DNA from: Nonomuraea rubra
Lineage (GTDB): Bacteria > Actinomycetota > Actinomycetes > Streptosporangiales > Streptosporangiaceae
DNA: 64,000 nt
Direction of reading: 5' to 3'
Assembly (NCBI RefSeq): GCF_014207985.1
Contig: NZ_JACHMI010000001.1
Coordinates: 11,577,001-11,641,000, forward strand
Positions 1-8,115 of the stretch are shown piece after piece. Each line of letters begins with the position of its first letter. Positions within the stretch are counted from its first letter, which is position 1. Both the position numbers and the translations under genes were made by a program. Below the pieces are notes generated by a model. It had not been told where the DNA came from. It made no database searches and saw only the letters and a program-made list of their open reading frames with translations.

Positions 1-99
1 CGTACCGCGCCAGTGACGAACCGCCGCCTCCGGATCAGGCGGGCTCGGCGACGACCCGCCAGGACACCCTCACGCGTCCCTAGGTATGACGCCGGGAGC

Positions 100-570
100 T
101 CAGGAATGGTTGACGACCAGCGCCGTCGCGATGGCCGCCACGCCCTCTCCACGCCCGGTCAGGCCCAGCCCGTCGGTGGTGGTGGCGGAGACGCTCACAG
201 GCGCCCCCACGGCCGCGCTGAGCGCCTTCTCGGCCTCCTCGCGGCGCGGGGCCAGCTTGGGCCGGTTGCCGACCACCTGGACCGCCACGTTGCCGATCTC
301 GAAGCCGGCGGCGCGTACCTGCCGCGCCGTCTCCTCCAGCAGGACGGCACCCGAGGCGCCCGCCCAGCGCGGATCGGCGGTGCCGAACAGCCGGCCCAGG
401 TCGCCCAGCCCGGCCGCCGACAGCAGCGCATCGCAGGCGGCGTGCGCGGCGGCGTCGCCGTCGGAGTGGCCTTCGAGGCCGACCTCGCCCGGCCAGCGCA
501 GGCCCGCGAGGTTGAGCTCGCGTCCTGAGTCTCTCGATGAGAACGGGTGGACGTCGACACCGACGCCCAC
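100..570 (-). CDS. ispF: 2-C-methyl-D-erythritol 2,4-cyclodiphosphate synthase
   Basis: This enzyme of the MEP isoprenoid pathway converts CDP-ME 2-phosphate to the cyclodiphosphate, releasing CMP. The 156-residue protein has the family hallmarks: DVHPF near the N-terminus with the metal-binding Asp and His, GHSDGD around residue 35, and [14 protein letters not shown] near residue 130. The length is normal. The start is taken at a GTG; no Shine-Dalgarno is visible and translation may begin a few codons upstream, because an open LPR-like lead-in precedes it. It lies 17 bp downstream of carD on the same strand, an order common in actinomycetes, so the two are probably cotranscribed. Confidence 0.95.
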   Translation of the reverse strand: MGVGVDVHPFSSRDSGRELNLAGLRWPGEVGLEGHSDGDAAAHAACDALLSAAGLGDLGRLFGTADPRWAGASGAVLLEETARQVRAAGFEIGNVAVQVVGNRPKLAPRREEAEKALSAAVGAPVSVSATTTDGLGLTGRGEGVAAIATALVVNHS

Positions 571-587
571 CCGTGGAAGATTCGTGT

Positions 588-1070
588 TCAGGAGTTGAGG
601 ACCTCGTCGAGCAGGGCCTCAGCCTTGTCCTCATTGGTCTTCTCGGCCAGAGCCAGCTCGCTGACCAGGATCTGACGAGCCTTGGCGAGCATGCGCTTCT
701 CGCCCGCGGACAGGCCGCGCTCGCGGTCCCTCCGCCACAGGTCCCGAACCACCTCGGCGACCTTGTTCACATCGCCGGAGGCGAGCTTCTCGAGATTGGC
801 CTTGTAGCGACGAGACCAGTTGGTCGGCTCCTCGGTGTGCGGCATCCGAAGGACATCGAAAACCCGCTCAAGGCCTTCCTGACCGACAACATCGCGCACG
901 CCGACGAGTTCTGCGTTTTCAGCTGGCACCTGGACGGTAAGGTCGCCCTTGTCGACCTTGAGCACCAGGTAGGTCTTTTCCTCACCCTTGATGGATCGCG
1001 TCGTGATTGCTTCGATCCGAGCAGCCCCATGGTGGGGGTAGACGACAGTGTCGCCGACCTGGAAAGTCAT
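588..1070 (-). CDS. carD: CarD/CdnL-family RNA polymerase-binding regulator
   Basis: CarD binds the RNA polymerase beta subunit and DNA at the upstream edge of the bubble, stabilising open complexes at rRNA and housekeeping promoters. The 160-aa product begins [15 protein letters not shown], the typical start of the Tudor-like RNA-polymerase interaction domain. The helical C-terminal DNA-binding domain carries the [13 protein letters not shown] and LSAGEKRML segments. The ATG at 1070 is chosen over a longer frame because it has a GGAAGGGG ribosome site and matches the family N-terminus. The gene leads a carD-ispF unit. Confidence 0.95.
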   Translation of the reverse strand: MTFQVGDTVVYPHHGAARIEAITTRSIKGEEKTYLVLKVDKGDLTVQVPAENAELVGVRDVVGQEGLERVFDVLRMPHTEEPTNWSRRYKANLEKLASGDVNKVAEVVRDLWRRDRERGLSAGEKRMLAKARQILVSELALAEKTNEDKAEALLDEVLNS

Positions 1071-1321
1071 GTGACAAGTACCCCTTCCGCTGTACTCCAG
1101 GGTACCACGCATCCACAGCCTCCCGGAACAGTGAAATCCTCATAACTGCAGGTCAAAGCCGCATATTGGGGCTTGACAAGCGCTCAACTGTATGAATCGC
1201 ATTTCCGGACATAGCGAATGACCTGCGGGGGTGTGGATATGACCTTGCATTGGGGTGGATATGGTGGGCGCTGCACATCACGCACGCGCGACACCTGCGC
1301 AAGACCAAGGAGTACCCGCCC

Positions 1322-1903
1322 GTGACCAGCCGTCGCTGGATTGCCGTAGCCGCCGCGTTCTTGGCAGCCCCCGCGCTCGCGGGCTGCGCGGCCGGATTCG
1401 ACGCCACCACCAACCAGCCGTACGCCCCCAACGAAGCACAAGTGCTGATCGATAAGGACGCGTACGGCAAGAGCGGCATTCACATCCCGCAGGCGTTCAT
1501 CCTCGGGCCCGACTCCGGAGCCCAGATCCCCTGGCGCGGCTCCGCCCCCATCTACCTCAACATCCTGAACACCGCGGGCACCGCCGACACCCTCCAGGCG
1601 GTCTCGGCCGGCAACATGGGCACGGTGAAGGTCACGGCCCCGATCCAGCTCCCGAGCAACACGCTCGTCAACACCGGCAAGCCCACCCCGCAGCTCATGC
1701 TCGAGGCGATCCCCAAGGGCCTCAGGGGCGGCGAGAGCATCAAGCTGGACCTCCAGTTCGCCAACGCCGGGGTCGTGTCCATGAACGTGCCTGTGGTGAC
1801 GCGCAGCCGCGAATTCAAGGACTACCCCCCGGCCCCCGGCGCCACCGCGGCTCCCACGCCCACCCCGACCCCGTCCGCCACCGCGGCCGAAGAGGGTCAC
1901 TGA
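1322..1903 (+). CDS. Lipoprotein with PCu(A)C-like (DUF461) fold
   Basis: This is a secreted lipoprotein of 193 aa. Its signal peptide ends in LAGC, so it should be lipid-anchored at the membrane. The body follows the order of the PCu(A)C copper-chaperone family: an IYLNILNTAGTADTL strand, an LMLEAI strand where the family carries HLMLMGL, then a GGESIKLDL strand. The His and Met copper ligands are largely replaced, so metal binding is doubtful. The C-terminus is a Pro/Thr tail. The GTG start has AAGGAG nine bases upstream. It converges on phoP across a strong bidirectional terminator. Confidence 0.75.
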   Translation: MTSRRWIAVAAAFLAAPALAGCAAGFDATTNQPYAPNEAQVLIDKDAYGKSGIHIPQAFILGPDSGAQIPWRGSAPIYLNILNTAGTADTLQAVSAGNMGTVKVTAPIQLPSNTLVNTGKPTPQLMLEAIPKGLRGGESIKLDLQFANAGVVSMNVPVVTRSREFKDYPPAPGATAAPTPTPTPSATAAEEGH

Positions 1904-1912
1904 GCGAACGAC

Positions 1913-1945
1913 AAAACCCCGGTACCGCGCGGTACCGGGGTTTTT
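1913..1945. terminator. Bidirectional intrinsic terminator
   Basis: A perfect 14-bp stem with AAAACCCCGGTACC as its left arm surrounds a GCGC loop and is followed by TTTTT. A-tracts and T-tracts flank both sides, so it can end both the lipoprotein transcript and the converging phoR-phoP transcript. Confidence 0.93.
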
Positions 1946-1955
1946 CCGTATTCGC

Positions 1956-2648
1956 CTACTCCTCGACGGCGTCGAACTTGTAGCCCAGGCCGCGCACGGT
2001 CAGGATGCAGCGCGGGTTCGACGGGTCGGACTCGATCTTCGCGCGCAGGCGCTTGACGTGCACGTCCAGCGTCTTGGTGTCGCCCACGTAGTCGGCGCCC
2101 CAGACCCGGTCGATGAGCTGGCCCCTGGTCAGCACCCGCCCCGCGTTGCGCAGCAGCACCTCCAGCAGCTCGAACTCCTTCAGCGGGAGCTGCACCTGCT
2201 CGCCCCGCACGGCCACGACGTGGCGGTCGACGTCCATGCGTACCGGGCCGACGGCCAGCACGGCCGTCTCCAGCTCCTCCACCACGTCGCCCTGGCGGCG
2301 CAGCACCGCGCGGATGCGGGCCACCAGCTCGCGCGAGGAGAACGGCTTGGTGACGTAGTCGTCGGCGCCCAGCTCCAGGCCCACGACCTTGTCGATCTCG
2401 CTGTCCTTGGCCGTCAGCATGATGACCGGCACCTTGGAGCGCTGCCGCAGCGAGCGGCACACCTCCGTGCCGGGCAGGCCGGGCAGCATCAGGTCCAGCA
2501 GCACCAGATCGGCGCCGTTGCGGTCGAACGTCTCCAGCGCCTCGGGCCCGGTCGCCGCGACGGACACCTCGAAGCCCTCCTTGCGCAGCATGTAGGACAG
2601 GGCGTCCGAGAAGGACTCTTCATCCTCCACGACGAGTACACGGGTCAT
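1956..2648 (-). CDS. phoP: PhoP-type response regulator (OmpR family)
   Basis: This is the DNA-binding response regulator of the phosphate-starvation two-component system. Residues 1-120 form a receiver domain with E8/D9, phospho-acceptor D52, T79 and K101. Residues 130-228 form an OmpR-type winged helix ending in VRGLGYKF. The sequence is very close to what I recall of Streptomyces PhoP and mycobacterial RegX3. Its ATG overlaps the end of the sensor kinase gene by 4 bp (ATGA), so the two are translationally coupled. phoU lies divergently upstream, which supports the phosphate assignment. Confidence 0.93.
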   Translation of the reverse strand: MTRVLVVEDEESFSDALSYMLRKEGFEVSVAATGPEALETFDRNGADLVLLDLMLPGLPGTEVCRSLRQRSKVPVIMLTAKDSEIDKVVGLELGADDYVTKPFSSRELVARIRAVLRRQGDVVEELETAVLAVGPVRMDVDRHVVAVRGEQVQLPLKEFELLEVLLRNAGRVLTRGQLIDRVWGADYVGDTKTLDVHVKRLRAKIESDPSNPRCILTVRGLGYKFDAVEE

Positions 2649-3826
2649 TTGGCTGCCTCCAGGGGAATCGAGGGTGGTACTGCCACCGCCGTGCCGCCGA
2701 AGGCGGGCAGGCGGAGGGTGAAGGTGGAGCCGGACCCTTCCTTGCTCCAGACGGACACCTCGCCGGCGTGCGCGGCGGCGACGTGCTTGACGATGGCGAG
2801 GCCGAGGCCGGTGCCGCCGGTGGCGCGCGACCTGGCCGCGTCCACGCGGAAGAAACGCTCGAAGATGCGCTCCAGCGCCTCCTCGGGGATGCCGATGCCC
2901 TGATCGCTGACGCTGATCTCGACGGAGTCGCCGGCGGGCCGCACGCTGACGACGACCCTGGTGTGGTCGGGACTGTACGCGACCGCGTTGTCGATCAGGT
3001 TGCGCAGGGCGGTGACGAGCAGCTCGTCGTCGCCCCAGATGCGCAGGCCCTCGGTGCCGCCGGTGACGAGTGCGATGTCCTTGGCGGAGGCCCTGGTGTT
3101 GCAGTACTCGATGGCGTCGTGGATCGCCTCGTCGATCGAGACCTGACCCGGCGTCGGGATGGGCTCGGCGCCCTGGATCCGGCTGAGCGTGATCAGGTCC
3201 TGGATGAGGTAGTTGAGCCGGGCGGCCTCGTGCTGCATGCGCCCGGCGAAGCGGCTGACCGCCTCGGGGTCGTCGGCGGCGTCCTGGATGGTCTCGGCCA
3301 GCAGGCTCATGGCGCCCACCGGGGTCTTCAGCTCGTGGCTGACGTTGGCGACGAAGTCGCGGCGCACGGCCTCGACCCGGCGCCGCTCGGTCTGGTCCTC
3401 CGCCAGCACCAGCACCTGGCCGTAGGAGCCGAGAGGTGCCACGCGGACGGCGAAGTTGGTGGTCTCCTGGCCGAACTTGTGCCCGGCGACGTCGATCTCG
3501 CTCTCGCGGATCTCGCCGTCGCGGCGTACCTGCCTCGCCAGGGCGAGCAGCTCCGCGGCCATCAGGCGGTCGCCCTTGACCAGCCCGAACGCTCTTGCGG
3601 CCGAGCTGGCGCGCAGGACGCGGTCGTGGGCGTCAAGGACCACGGCGGACGAGGGCAGCACGGCCAGCACCGATGCGACGCCCTGCGGCAGCGCGGCGCC
3701 GGTCTCCACGCCGTCCGCCGCGGCGGCACGGCTGGGGGCCTCGATCTGATTGCGGTAGAACAGGACCGCCAGCGCGCCCACCACGAACCCGGCCAGGGCC
3801 GCGAAGCTCATGGCCATCTCACTCAT
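2645..3826 (-). CDS. phoR: PhoR/SenX3-type sensor histidine kinase
   Basis: This membrane histidine kinase partners PhoP and senses phosphate status through PhoU and the Pst transporter. The 393-aa protein has one N-terminal transmembrane segment (about residues 5-24), a PAS-like domain (about 55-150), a dimerisation box with the phospho-His in NVSHELKTPVGA, and an HATPase domain with NLIDNAVAYS, DQGIGIP and TGGTGLGLAI motifs. No large extracellular sensor loop is present, as in SenX3. The ATG at 3826 (MSEMAMSF) is preferred over an upstream in-frame start. Confidence 0.92.
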   Translation of the reverse strand: MSEMAMSFAALAGFVVGALAVLFYRNQIEAPSRAAAADGVETGAALPQGVASVLAVLPSSAVVLDAHDRVLRASSAARAFGLVKGDRLMAAELLALARQVRRDGEIRESEIDVAGHKFGQETTNFAVRVAPLGSYGQVLVLAEDQTERRRVEAVRRDFVANVSHELKTPVGAMSLLAETIQDAADDPEAVSRFAGRMQHEAARLNYLIQDLITLSRIQGAEPIPTPGQVSIDEAIHDAIEYCNTRASAKDIALVTGGTEGLRIWGDDELLVTALRNLIDNAVAYSPDHTRVVVSVRPAGDSVEISVSDQGIGIPEEALERIFERFFRVDAARSRATGGTGLGLAIVKHVAAAHAGEVSVWSKEGSGSTFTLRLPAFGGTAVAVPPSIPLEAAK

Positions 3827-3876
3827 GACTCCGATGGTAGGTGGCGTTTCCGCAGGGACAGACCCCCTCATCAGGG

Positions 3877-3928
3877 GATGAACGGCCCTTTCCTGGAAAG
3901 TTCATCTTGCTGTAGGGGTTCGTTCATC
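3877..3928. promoter_or_regulatory. Pho-box-like repeats between phoR and phoU
   Basis: The divergent phoR-phoU gap holds three copies of the heptamer GTTCATC. Two are direct copies at 3900-3906 and 3922-3928, exactly 22 bp apart (two 11-bp units). One is inverted at 3877-3883. PhoP boxes in actinomycetes are 11-bp direct-repeat units with a GTTCA core, so this is the expected autoregulatory site. Binding is inferred from repeat spacing and position. Confidence 0.75.
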
Positions 3929-3950
3929 GAGCGGGTCGTACGGTGACGAC

Positions 3951-4595
3951 ATGCGCGACGCGTACCATGAAGAACTTGATGCACTGACAGACAAGCTGGT
4001 CGAGATGACCCGTCTTGTCCGCTCGGCGATATCCCGTGCCACCACGGCGCTGCTCGACGCCGACCTCCAGCTCGCCGAGAGCGTCATCTCCCGCGACGAG
4101 GAGGTGAACGCGGTGTTCGCCGACGTCGAGGGGTCGATCTTCGAGCTGATGGCCCGCCAGCAGCCGGTCGCGGTGGACCTGAGGATGGTCATCACGGCGC
4201 TGCGCATGGGCACCGACCTGGAGCGCATGGGCGACCTCGCGGTGCACGTCGCCAAGGTGGCCCGCCTGCGGCACCCCGACTCCGCCATCCCGCCGGAGCT
4301 GCGCTCCACCATCCTGGAGATGGGCCAGATCGCCGAGAACCTGGTCACCAAGGCCGGGAGCTGCGTGGCGTCGCGCGACGTGGAGTCGGCGATGGAGCTC
4401 GAGCAGGACGACGACGCGATGGACCGGCTGCATCGCAGGCTGTTCAGGAACATCCTGGCCAAGGACTGGCAGCACGGGGTGGAGCCGGCGATCGACATCA
4501 CGTTGGTCGGCCGTTACTACGAGCGGTACGCGGATCATGCGGTACGGGTGGCCCAGGACGTCGTCTACCTGGTCACCGGCGCGCGCCCAAGCTAA
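3951..4595 (+). CDS. phoU: Phosphate signalling protein PhoU
   Basis: PhoU is a cytoplasmic all-helical protein that links the PstSCAB transporter to the PhoR kinase and represses the Pho response when phosphate is plentiful. The 214-aa product is two repeated three-helix bundles. Each carries the metal-cluster motif: DLERMGDLAVHVAK near residue 88 and YYERYADHAVRVAQDV near residue 188. Divergent transcription from phoRP across Pho-box-like repeats fits the usual actinobacterial arrangement. No pst genes lie in this window. Confidence 0.95.
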   Translation: MRDAYHEELDALTDKLVEMTRLVRSAISRATTALLDADLQLAESVISRDEEVNAVFADVEGSIFELMARQQPVAVDLRMVITALRMGTDLERMGDLAVHVAKVARLRHPDSAIPPELRSTILEMGQIAENLVTKAGSCVASRDVESAMELEQDDDAMDRLHRRLFRNILAKDWQHGVEPAIDITLVGRYYERYADHAVRVAQDVVYLVTGARPS

Positions 4596-4647
4596 CAGCC
4601 TCCGGGCCGGGAAGTCCCGCGAACGCGTCGGACTTTGCCCGCCGTTC

Positions 4648-4681
4648 GAGCCGGGTGAAGGGTCATCCCTTCGCCCGGCTC
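4648..4681. terminator. Terminator hairpin downstream of phoU
   Basis: A 15-bp stem (left arm GAGCCGGGTGAAGGG, one G-U pair) closes a TCAT loop. It follows phoU and overlaps the stop codon of the convergent small gene at 4680. There is no long T-run, so efficiency is uncertain. Confidence 0.7.
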
Positions 4682-4961
4682 AATTTCCGTTGGGCGGCCA
4701 GCTCTCCCACCGGGGAGGCGGCGCGTTCAGCTGGTCCGTGTACCGCTCGGCCATGTCCAGGCAATCGGGGCAGAGAGGCTCATCGGTGGACCGGGCCACC
4801 GCTTCCGGTTTGGCAGGCCGCATCGTTCCCAGAACGCTGAAACCCGGCGGAACTCCGGTTTCCGGATCTATCAGGAAAGTGATGACCTCTCTGGGGTCGT
4901 AGGTGAATTCGCGCTTACAGACGAAACAACGGCCTGTCTCCATCTCGCGCTCTTCCGACAT
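4680..4961 (-). CDS. Small protein with two CxxC pairs (zinc-ribbon-like)
   Basis: The function of this 93-aa cytoplasmic protein is not recognised. It has CFVC near residue 12 and CPDC near residue 64, spaced as a possible four-Cys zinc site, with an acidic N-terminus and no membrane segment. A GGAGG ribosome site lies just upstream of the ATG. Its 3' end is built into the terminator hairpin shared with phoU. It reads like a conserved actinobacterial small protein. Confidence 0.75.
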   Translation of the reverse strand: MSEEREMETGRCFVCKREFTYDPREVITFLIDPETGVPPGFSVLGTMRPAKPEAVARSTDEPLCPDCLDMAERYTDQLNAPPPRWESWPPNGN

Positions 4962-5057
4962 GAATGCGCCTCCGGATCGTCCTTGTGGAGCCCTGGGGTC
5001 AGTATCGGTCAGGAATCGAGAAGCCTCGCCCCGCGAGCCGCCCCTAACGTGACTCGC

Positions 5058-5468
5058 ATGGACATCTCCATCCACTCGAGCTTCCTTCCGCACGACGACC
5101 CGGACGCCTCGCTGGCCTTCTACCGCGACGTCCTCGGCTTCGAGATCCGCGACGACGTCGGGTACGACGGGATGCGCTGGATCACGGTCGGGCCCGCCGG
5201 CCAGCCCGGCATCTCCATCGTCCTGCAGCCGCCCGCGGCCGACCCCGGCGTCACCGAGGACGAGCGCCGCACCATCGCCGAGATGATGGCCAAGGGCACG
5301 TACGCCGGCATCCTGCTGTCCACCCCCGACCTCGACGGCGTCTTCGAACGGCTGCAGGCGGGCGACGCCGAGATCGTGCAGGAGCCGATCGACCAGCCGT
5401 TCGGGGTCCGCGACTGCGCCGTACGCGATCCCGCCGGCAACCTGATCCGCATCCAGCAAGCCCGCTGA
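5058..5468 (+). CDS. VOC (glyoxalase/bleomycin-resistance fold) family protein
   Basis: A 136-aa single-domain vicinal-oxygen-chelate protein. The family fold is visible in ASLAFYRDVLGFEIR, in SIVLQPP in the middle and in VRDPAGNLIRIQQ at the end. Members are metal-dependent dioxygenases, glyoxalases or drug-binding proteins; this sequence alone does not decide the substrate. The ATG at 5058 gives the standard N-terminus. A small membrane-protein gene follows 23 bp later on the same strand and is probably cotranscribed. Confidence 0.85.
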   Translation: MDISIHSSFLPHDDPDASLAFYRDVLGFEIRDDVGYDGMRWITVGPAGQPGISIVLQPPAADPGVTEDERRTIAEMMAKGTYAGILLSTPDLDGVFERLQAGDAEIVQEPIDQPFGVRDCAVRDPAGNLIRIQQAR

Positions 5469-5491
5469 GCCCTGGAGGAGGAGGTTCTCCC

Positions 5492-5719
5492 ATGAACGCG
5501 AGGAAGTGGATCCGGCAGAGTCACCGCTGGTTGTCCATGATCTTCACCGTGACCGTGCTCGGCTGCATCGTCGCCGTCTCGCAGGAGAATCCCGCGATGT
5601 GGGTGTTCTACCTGCCGCTCGTCCCGCTCATCCTGCAGTTCCTCACCGGCCTGTACCTGTTCGTGCTGCCGTACACGGCCAAGGGGCGCGGCGGGCGGCG
5701 GGCCGCCTCCGAGACCTGA
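5492..5719 (+). CDS. Small two-helix membrane protein
   Basis: A 75-aa protein with two hydrophobic segments (about residues 14-31 and 38-60), a basic N-terminus (MNARKWIRQSHRW) and a basic C-terminal tail. No enzyme motif is visible and the family is not recognised. A GGAGGAGGAGG tract at 5474-5484 is a strong ribosome site seven bases before the ATG, so the gene is likely real and well translated. It probably shares a transcript with the VOC gene. Confidence 0.75.
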   Translation: MNARKWIRQSHRWLSMIFTVTVLGCIVAVSQENPAMWVFYLPLVPLILQFLTGLYLFVLPYTAKGRGGRRAASET

Positions 5720-5737
5720 CCGGCGCCTGCCTGAGAG

Positions 5738-7165
5738 TCAGGCGAGCGCCCGCCAGGGCGCGAACGCGTGCGGGACGCCGCTGAGAGCGGGCGCGAGCTC
5801 GGGGTGGTGGCGGAGCAGGACCTCGGTCATGCCAGTCCTGTCGATCCAGTCCAGCCCTTCGGGGCTGTAGACCTCGGGCGTGTACAGGTCGGTGAAGAAC
5901 GGATCGCTCTTCAGCCGCCGGGACGCCATCAGCACGAACACGCGGAAGGCGGTGTCGGACAGCGCGAACCCGGGCGGCTTGGGCTCGGCGAGCAGCCCGA
6001 TGGTGACGTCGACGCGCTCGGGGTCGCCCTCGTACACCTCTTCGAGCTGCCTGGCCCACCCGGGGTCGCCGTCCATCCGCGCGAACTCGGTCACGGGCGG
6101 TTTGCGCAGCATGCGGCGGAAGTCGTTGTAGCGGGGCACCCCGCGCTCGCGGTCGCGCAGGACGTCGAGGGTGCCGATGTCGACGCGCTCGCCGCTGACG
6201 CGTACCAGGTCGCGCAGGGTGTTGGGGTGGTTGTGCGGGTCAGCGCCCCGGGATGCTTGACGCCGAAGGAGGAGAGCCAGTCGGACATGCCGTGCCTGTC
6301 GACGGCGGCGCGCGTGTGCTGCCCCTGGATCGGGAGCAGCTCCTCGGTGGTGATCAGGCTGCCGTCGCGGTGCGAGCGGACCGGGTAGTCGTCGCGGATC
6401 AGCGGATGGAACCGGTAGGAGGCGATGGACTCCTCCGTCATCGAGAACGGCGCCGCGTGGTGCTCCATCGGCGAGCCGAGGATGCCGGAGATCACCTCGC
6501 CGCGCCCCACCCGGCCGTGACGGCGGCGGAAGCCGGGCCCCAGCAGCCCTGACCAGTTGGTGTTCATGCCCACGCACGGCCCGGTTGTCGAGGATGCCGG
6601 GAGTCCACTCCACCGTGTGGATCTTGGCCATGACGGCGACGTCGACCAGGCGGGCGGTCTGGAAGAGCCGCTCGTCGTCCCACGACGGGTACGCCTCGCG
6701 CAGCCTGCCGCAGATGGCGTTGTGCTCCTTGACGAACAGGGTGTGCGGCAGCGCCAGGCCGACCCAGTAGTTGTCGTCGAACCCGGTCAGGTCGATCCCG
6801 GCCAGCCCCTCCGGCAGCCGCCCGTCCTGGAGGATCATCGTGCCGCCCTCGCCGGTGCGCAGCGAGCGGCAGTGCCGTTCGGGGCTGCCGTAGAGCTGCG
6901 AGCCGTCCCACCAGTGGGTGACCGTGTTCTCGTAGGTGGGCGGGGCGCCGGGCGCGGTGTGGGGCGTGGGGTCGGGACGGCTGCGGCGCACGCGCATCGC
7001 CGGCTCGTACCAGTGGTCGCCGTCGGCGATCGGCACCTCGATGGGGTCGGTCAGGTGGTTGTCGCCGTGGCTGAACCAGTCGTGGTTCTGGAACTGGATC
7101 CACGCGGCGGCCAGCATGTTCAGCGAGGTGGCCGGGATGAGGTCGCGTCTGGTCAGCAGCCGGTT
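5738..7165 (-). pseudogene. Animal-haem-peroxidase-family gene, truncated and frameshifted
   Basis: The gene resembles bacterial linoleate-diol-synthase-type peroxidases. It has the segments LLTRRDLIPATSLN, AAAWIQFQNHDWFSHG with a distal-His candidate, THWWDGSQLYG, HTVEWTPGIL, YRFHPLIRDDY with a proximal-His candidate, and a C-terminal DPHNHPNTLRDL onward. Reading requires two compensating frame changes, near 6575 (before GMNTNW) and near 6245 (before DPHNHP). Roughly 90-100 N-terminal residues usual for the family are absent, and coding similarity ends where the divergent P450 begins. It is either decayed or carries sequence errors; the missing N-terminus favours decay. Confidence 0.75.
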
Positions 7166-7194
7166 GCACTTTTGTGTAAGCCGGGAGGTCTGTC

Positions 7195-7981
7195 TTGACC
7201 GAGGTACCGAAGGCGACCGGGGTGGAGAGCCTGACGTTCGCCCTGCTCTACTCCCTACCGGAGTTCGCCCGCGGCATCGTCGTCCCCAGGCCCTCGGTGA
7301 CGCGGCTGCTGGCCCGTCTCGGCACGCAGGCGGCGGACGAGCTGGTCCAGCGGGTCGACCAGGTGGTGGCGGAGGAGCTCGACGGGGTTCTCGGTCGCCG
7401 GCCGGCCATGGTGGACTGGAAGCGGCTGCGCGGCGGCTACGACCGGGCCGTCCTGAGGCTGGTGCTCGGCGACTCGGCCCGCGATGACGTACAGATCCTG
7501 ACGGCGCTGAACGCGCTGCGGCGGCAGGGCAACTGGCTGGGTCTGGGGCCTCGGCGGCGGGAGAGCGTGCGCGGGCTGCGGCCGGCCATCCCGAGCACTA
7601 CGAACGGGCACGGGCCGAGGCGGGCGCGTCCGGCCGCGAGCGGGAGCACCTGCGTGCCTGCCTGTACGAGTCCCTGCGCCTGTGGCCGCTCGTGGCCACG
7701 CTGCCCCGCGTCGTCACCGAGCCCACCGCCTGGCACGGAGCCACGCTCCCCGCCGGCACCGACATCATGATCCCGGTCGCCGTTCACAGCCGGAACCCTC
7801 AGCTCGGCTACGCCGACACCTTCACCCCCGAGGCCTGGCTGGACGGGCGGGCCACGGCCGACTGGTGGATCTTCCCGTTCTCGGCCGGGCCGGCCCGCTG
7901 CCCAAGACGTTGGACCCCTTCTCCCTGCGGCTGAACGTCCGGCCCGCGGCGTTCCGCACATCTTGTGATCGGGCCGGGTGA
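7195..7981 (+). pseudogene. Cytochrome P450 remnant
   Basis: It starts at TTG behind GGGAGG. The N-terminal part (to about 7575) covers an initial helix region and a later RGGYDRAVLRLVLG helix with little between them, suggesting an internal deletion. A frame change near 7580 leads into HYERARAEAG, YESLRLWPLVATLPRV (the ExxR helix) and FSAGPARCP (the haem-Cys loop). Immediately after the Cys the reading jumps to a C-terminal KTLDPFSLRLNVRP, so the following L helix is lost. The remaining ~240 codons cannot make a working P450. It stands head to head with the broken peroxidase; peroxidase plus P450 is the pairing of fungal and bacterial oxylipin synthases. Confidence 0.75.
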
Positions 7982-8021
7982 CGCGGTAGAAACAACCGCA
8001 ACCACATTCTTCGGGCCTCGA

Positions 8022-8060
8022 TATAAGCCGGGCCGTTCGAGAGAGCGCTCTCTCGAACGG
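8022..8060. promoter_or_regulatory. 28-bp perfect palindrome downstream of a -10 box
   Basis: The half-site CCGTTCGAGAGAGC (8033-8046) is followed by its exact inverse to 8060. The core GAGAGCGCTCTC resembles LacI-family operators of actinomycete sugar regulators (CebR type, GGGAGCGCTCCC). A TATAAG hexamer at 8022-8027 just upstream places the palindrome where a repressor would block initiation of the secreted protein gene at 8116. Confidence 0.8.
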
Positions 8061-8115
8061 GATCCGGCGATGTCCAGAGCGCACTGCGAACCCCGCAGTG
8101 GAAGGGACGGACCGT

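Noticed and set aside
1..99. Search for the 3' end of the next gene after ispF (cysS is common there)
   Set aside because: No recognisable Cys-tRNA synthetase start or other gene can be read in the first 99 bases.
4596..4680. A possible tRNA suggested by GTTCGAGCC near 4644
   Set aside because: No cloverleaf can be drawn; the segment is the left arm of a 15-bp terminator hairpin.
5738..7117. Treating the peroxidase as an intact 459-aa gene
   Set aside because: The middle third in that frame is Arg/Pro/Ala-rich noise, while the conserved peroxidase blocks appear in a different frame from about 6245 to 6575.
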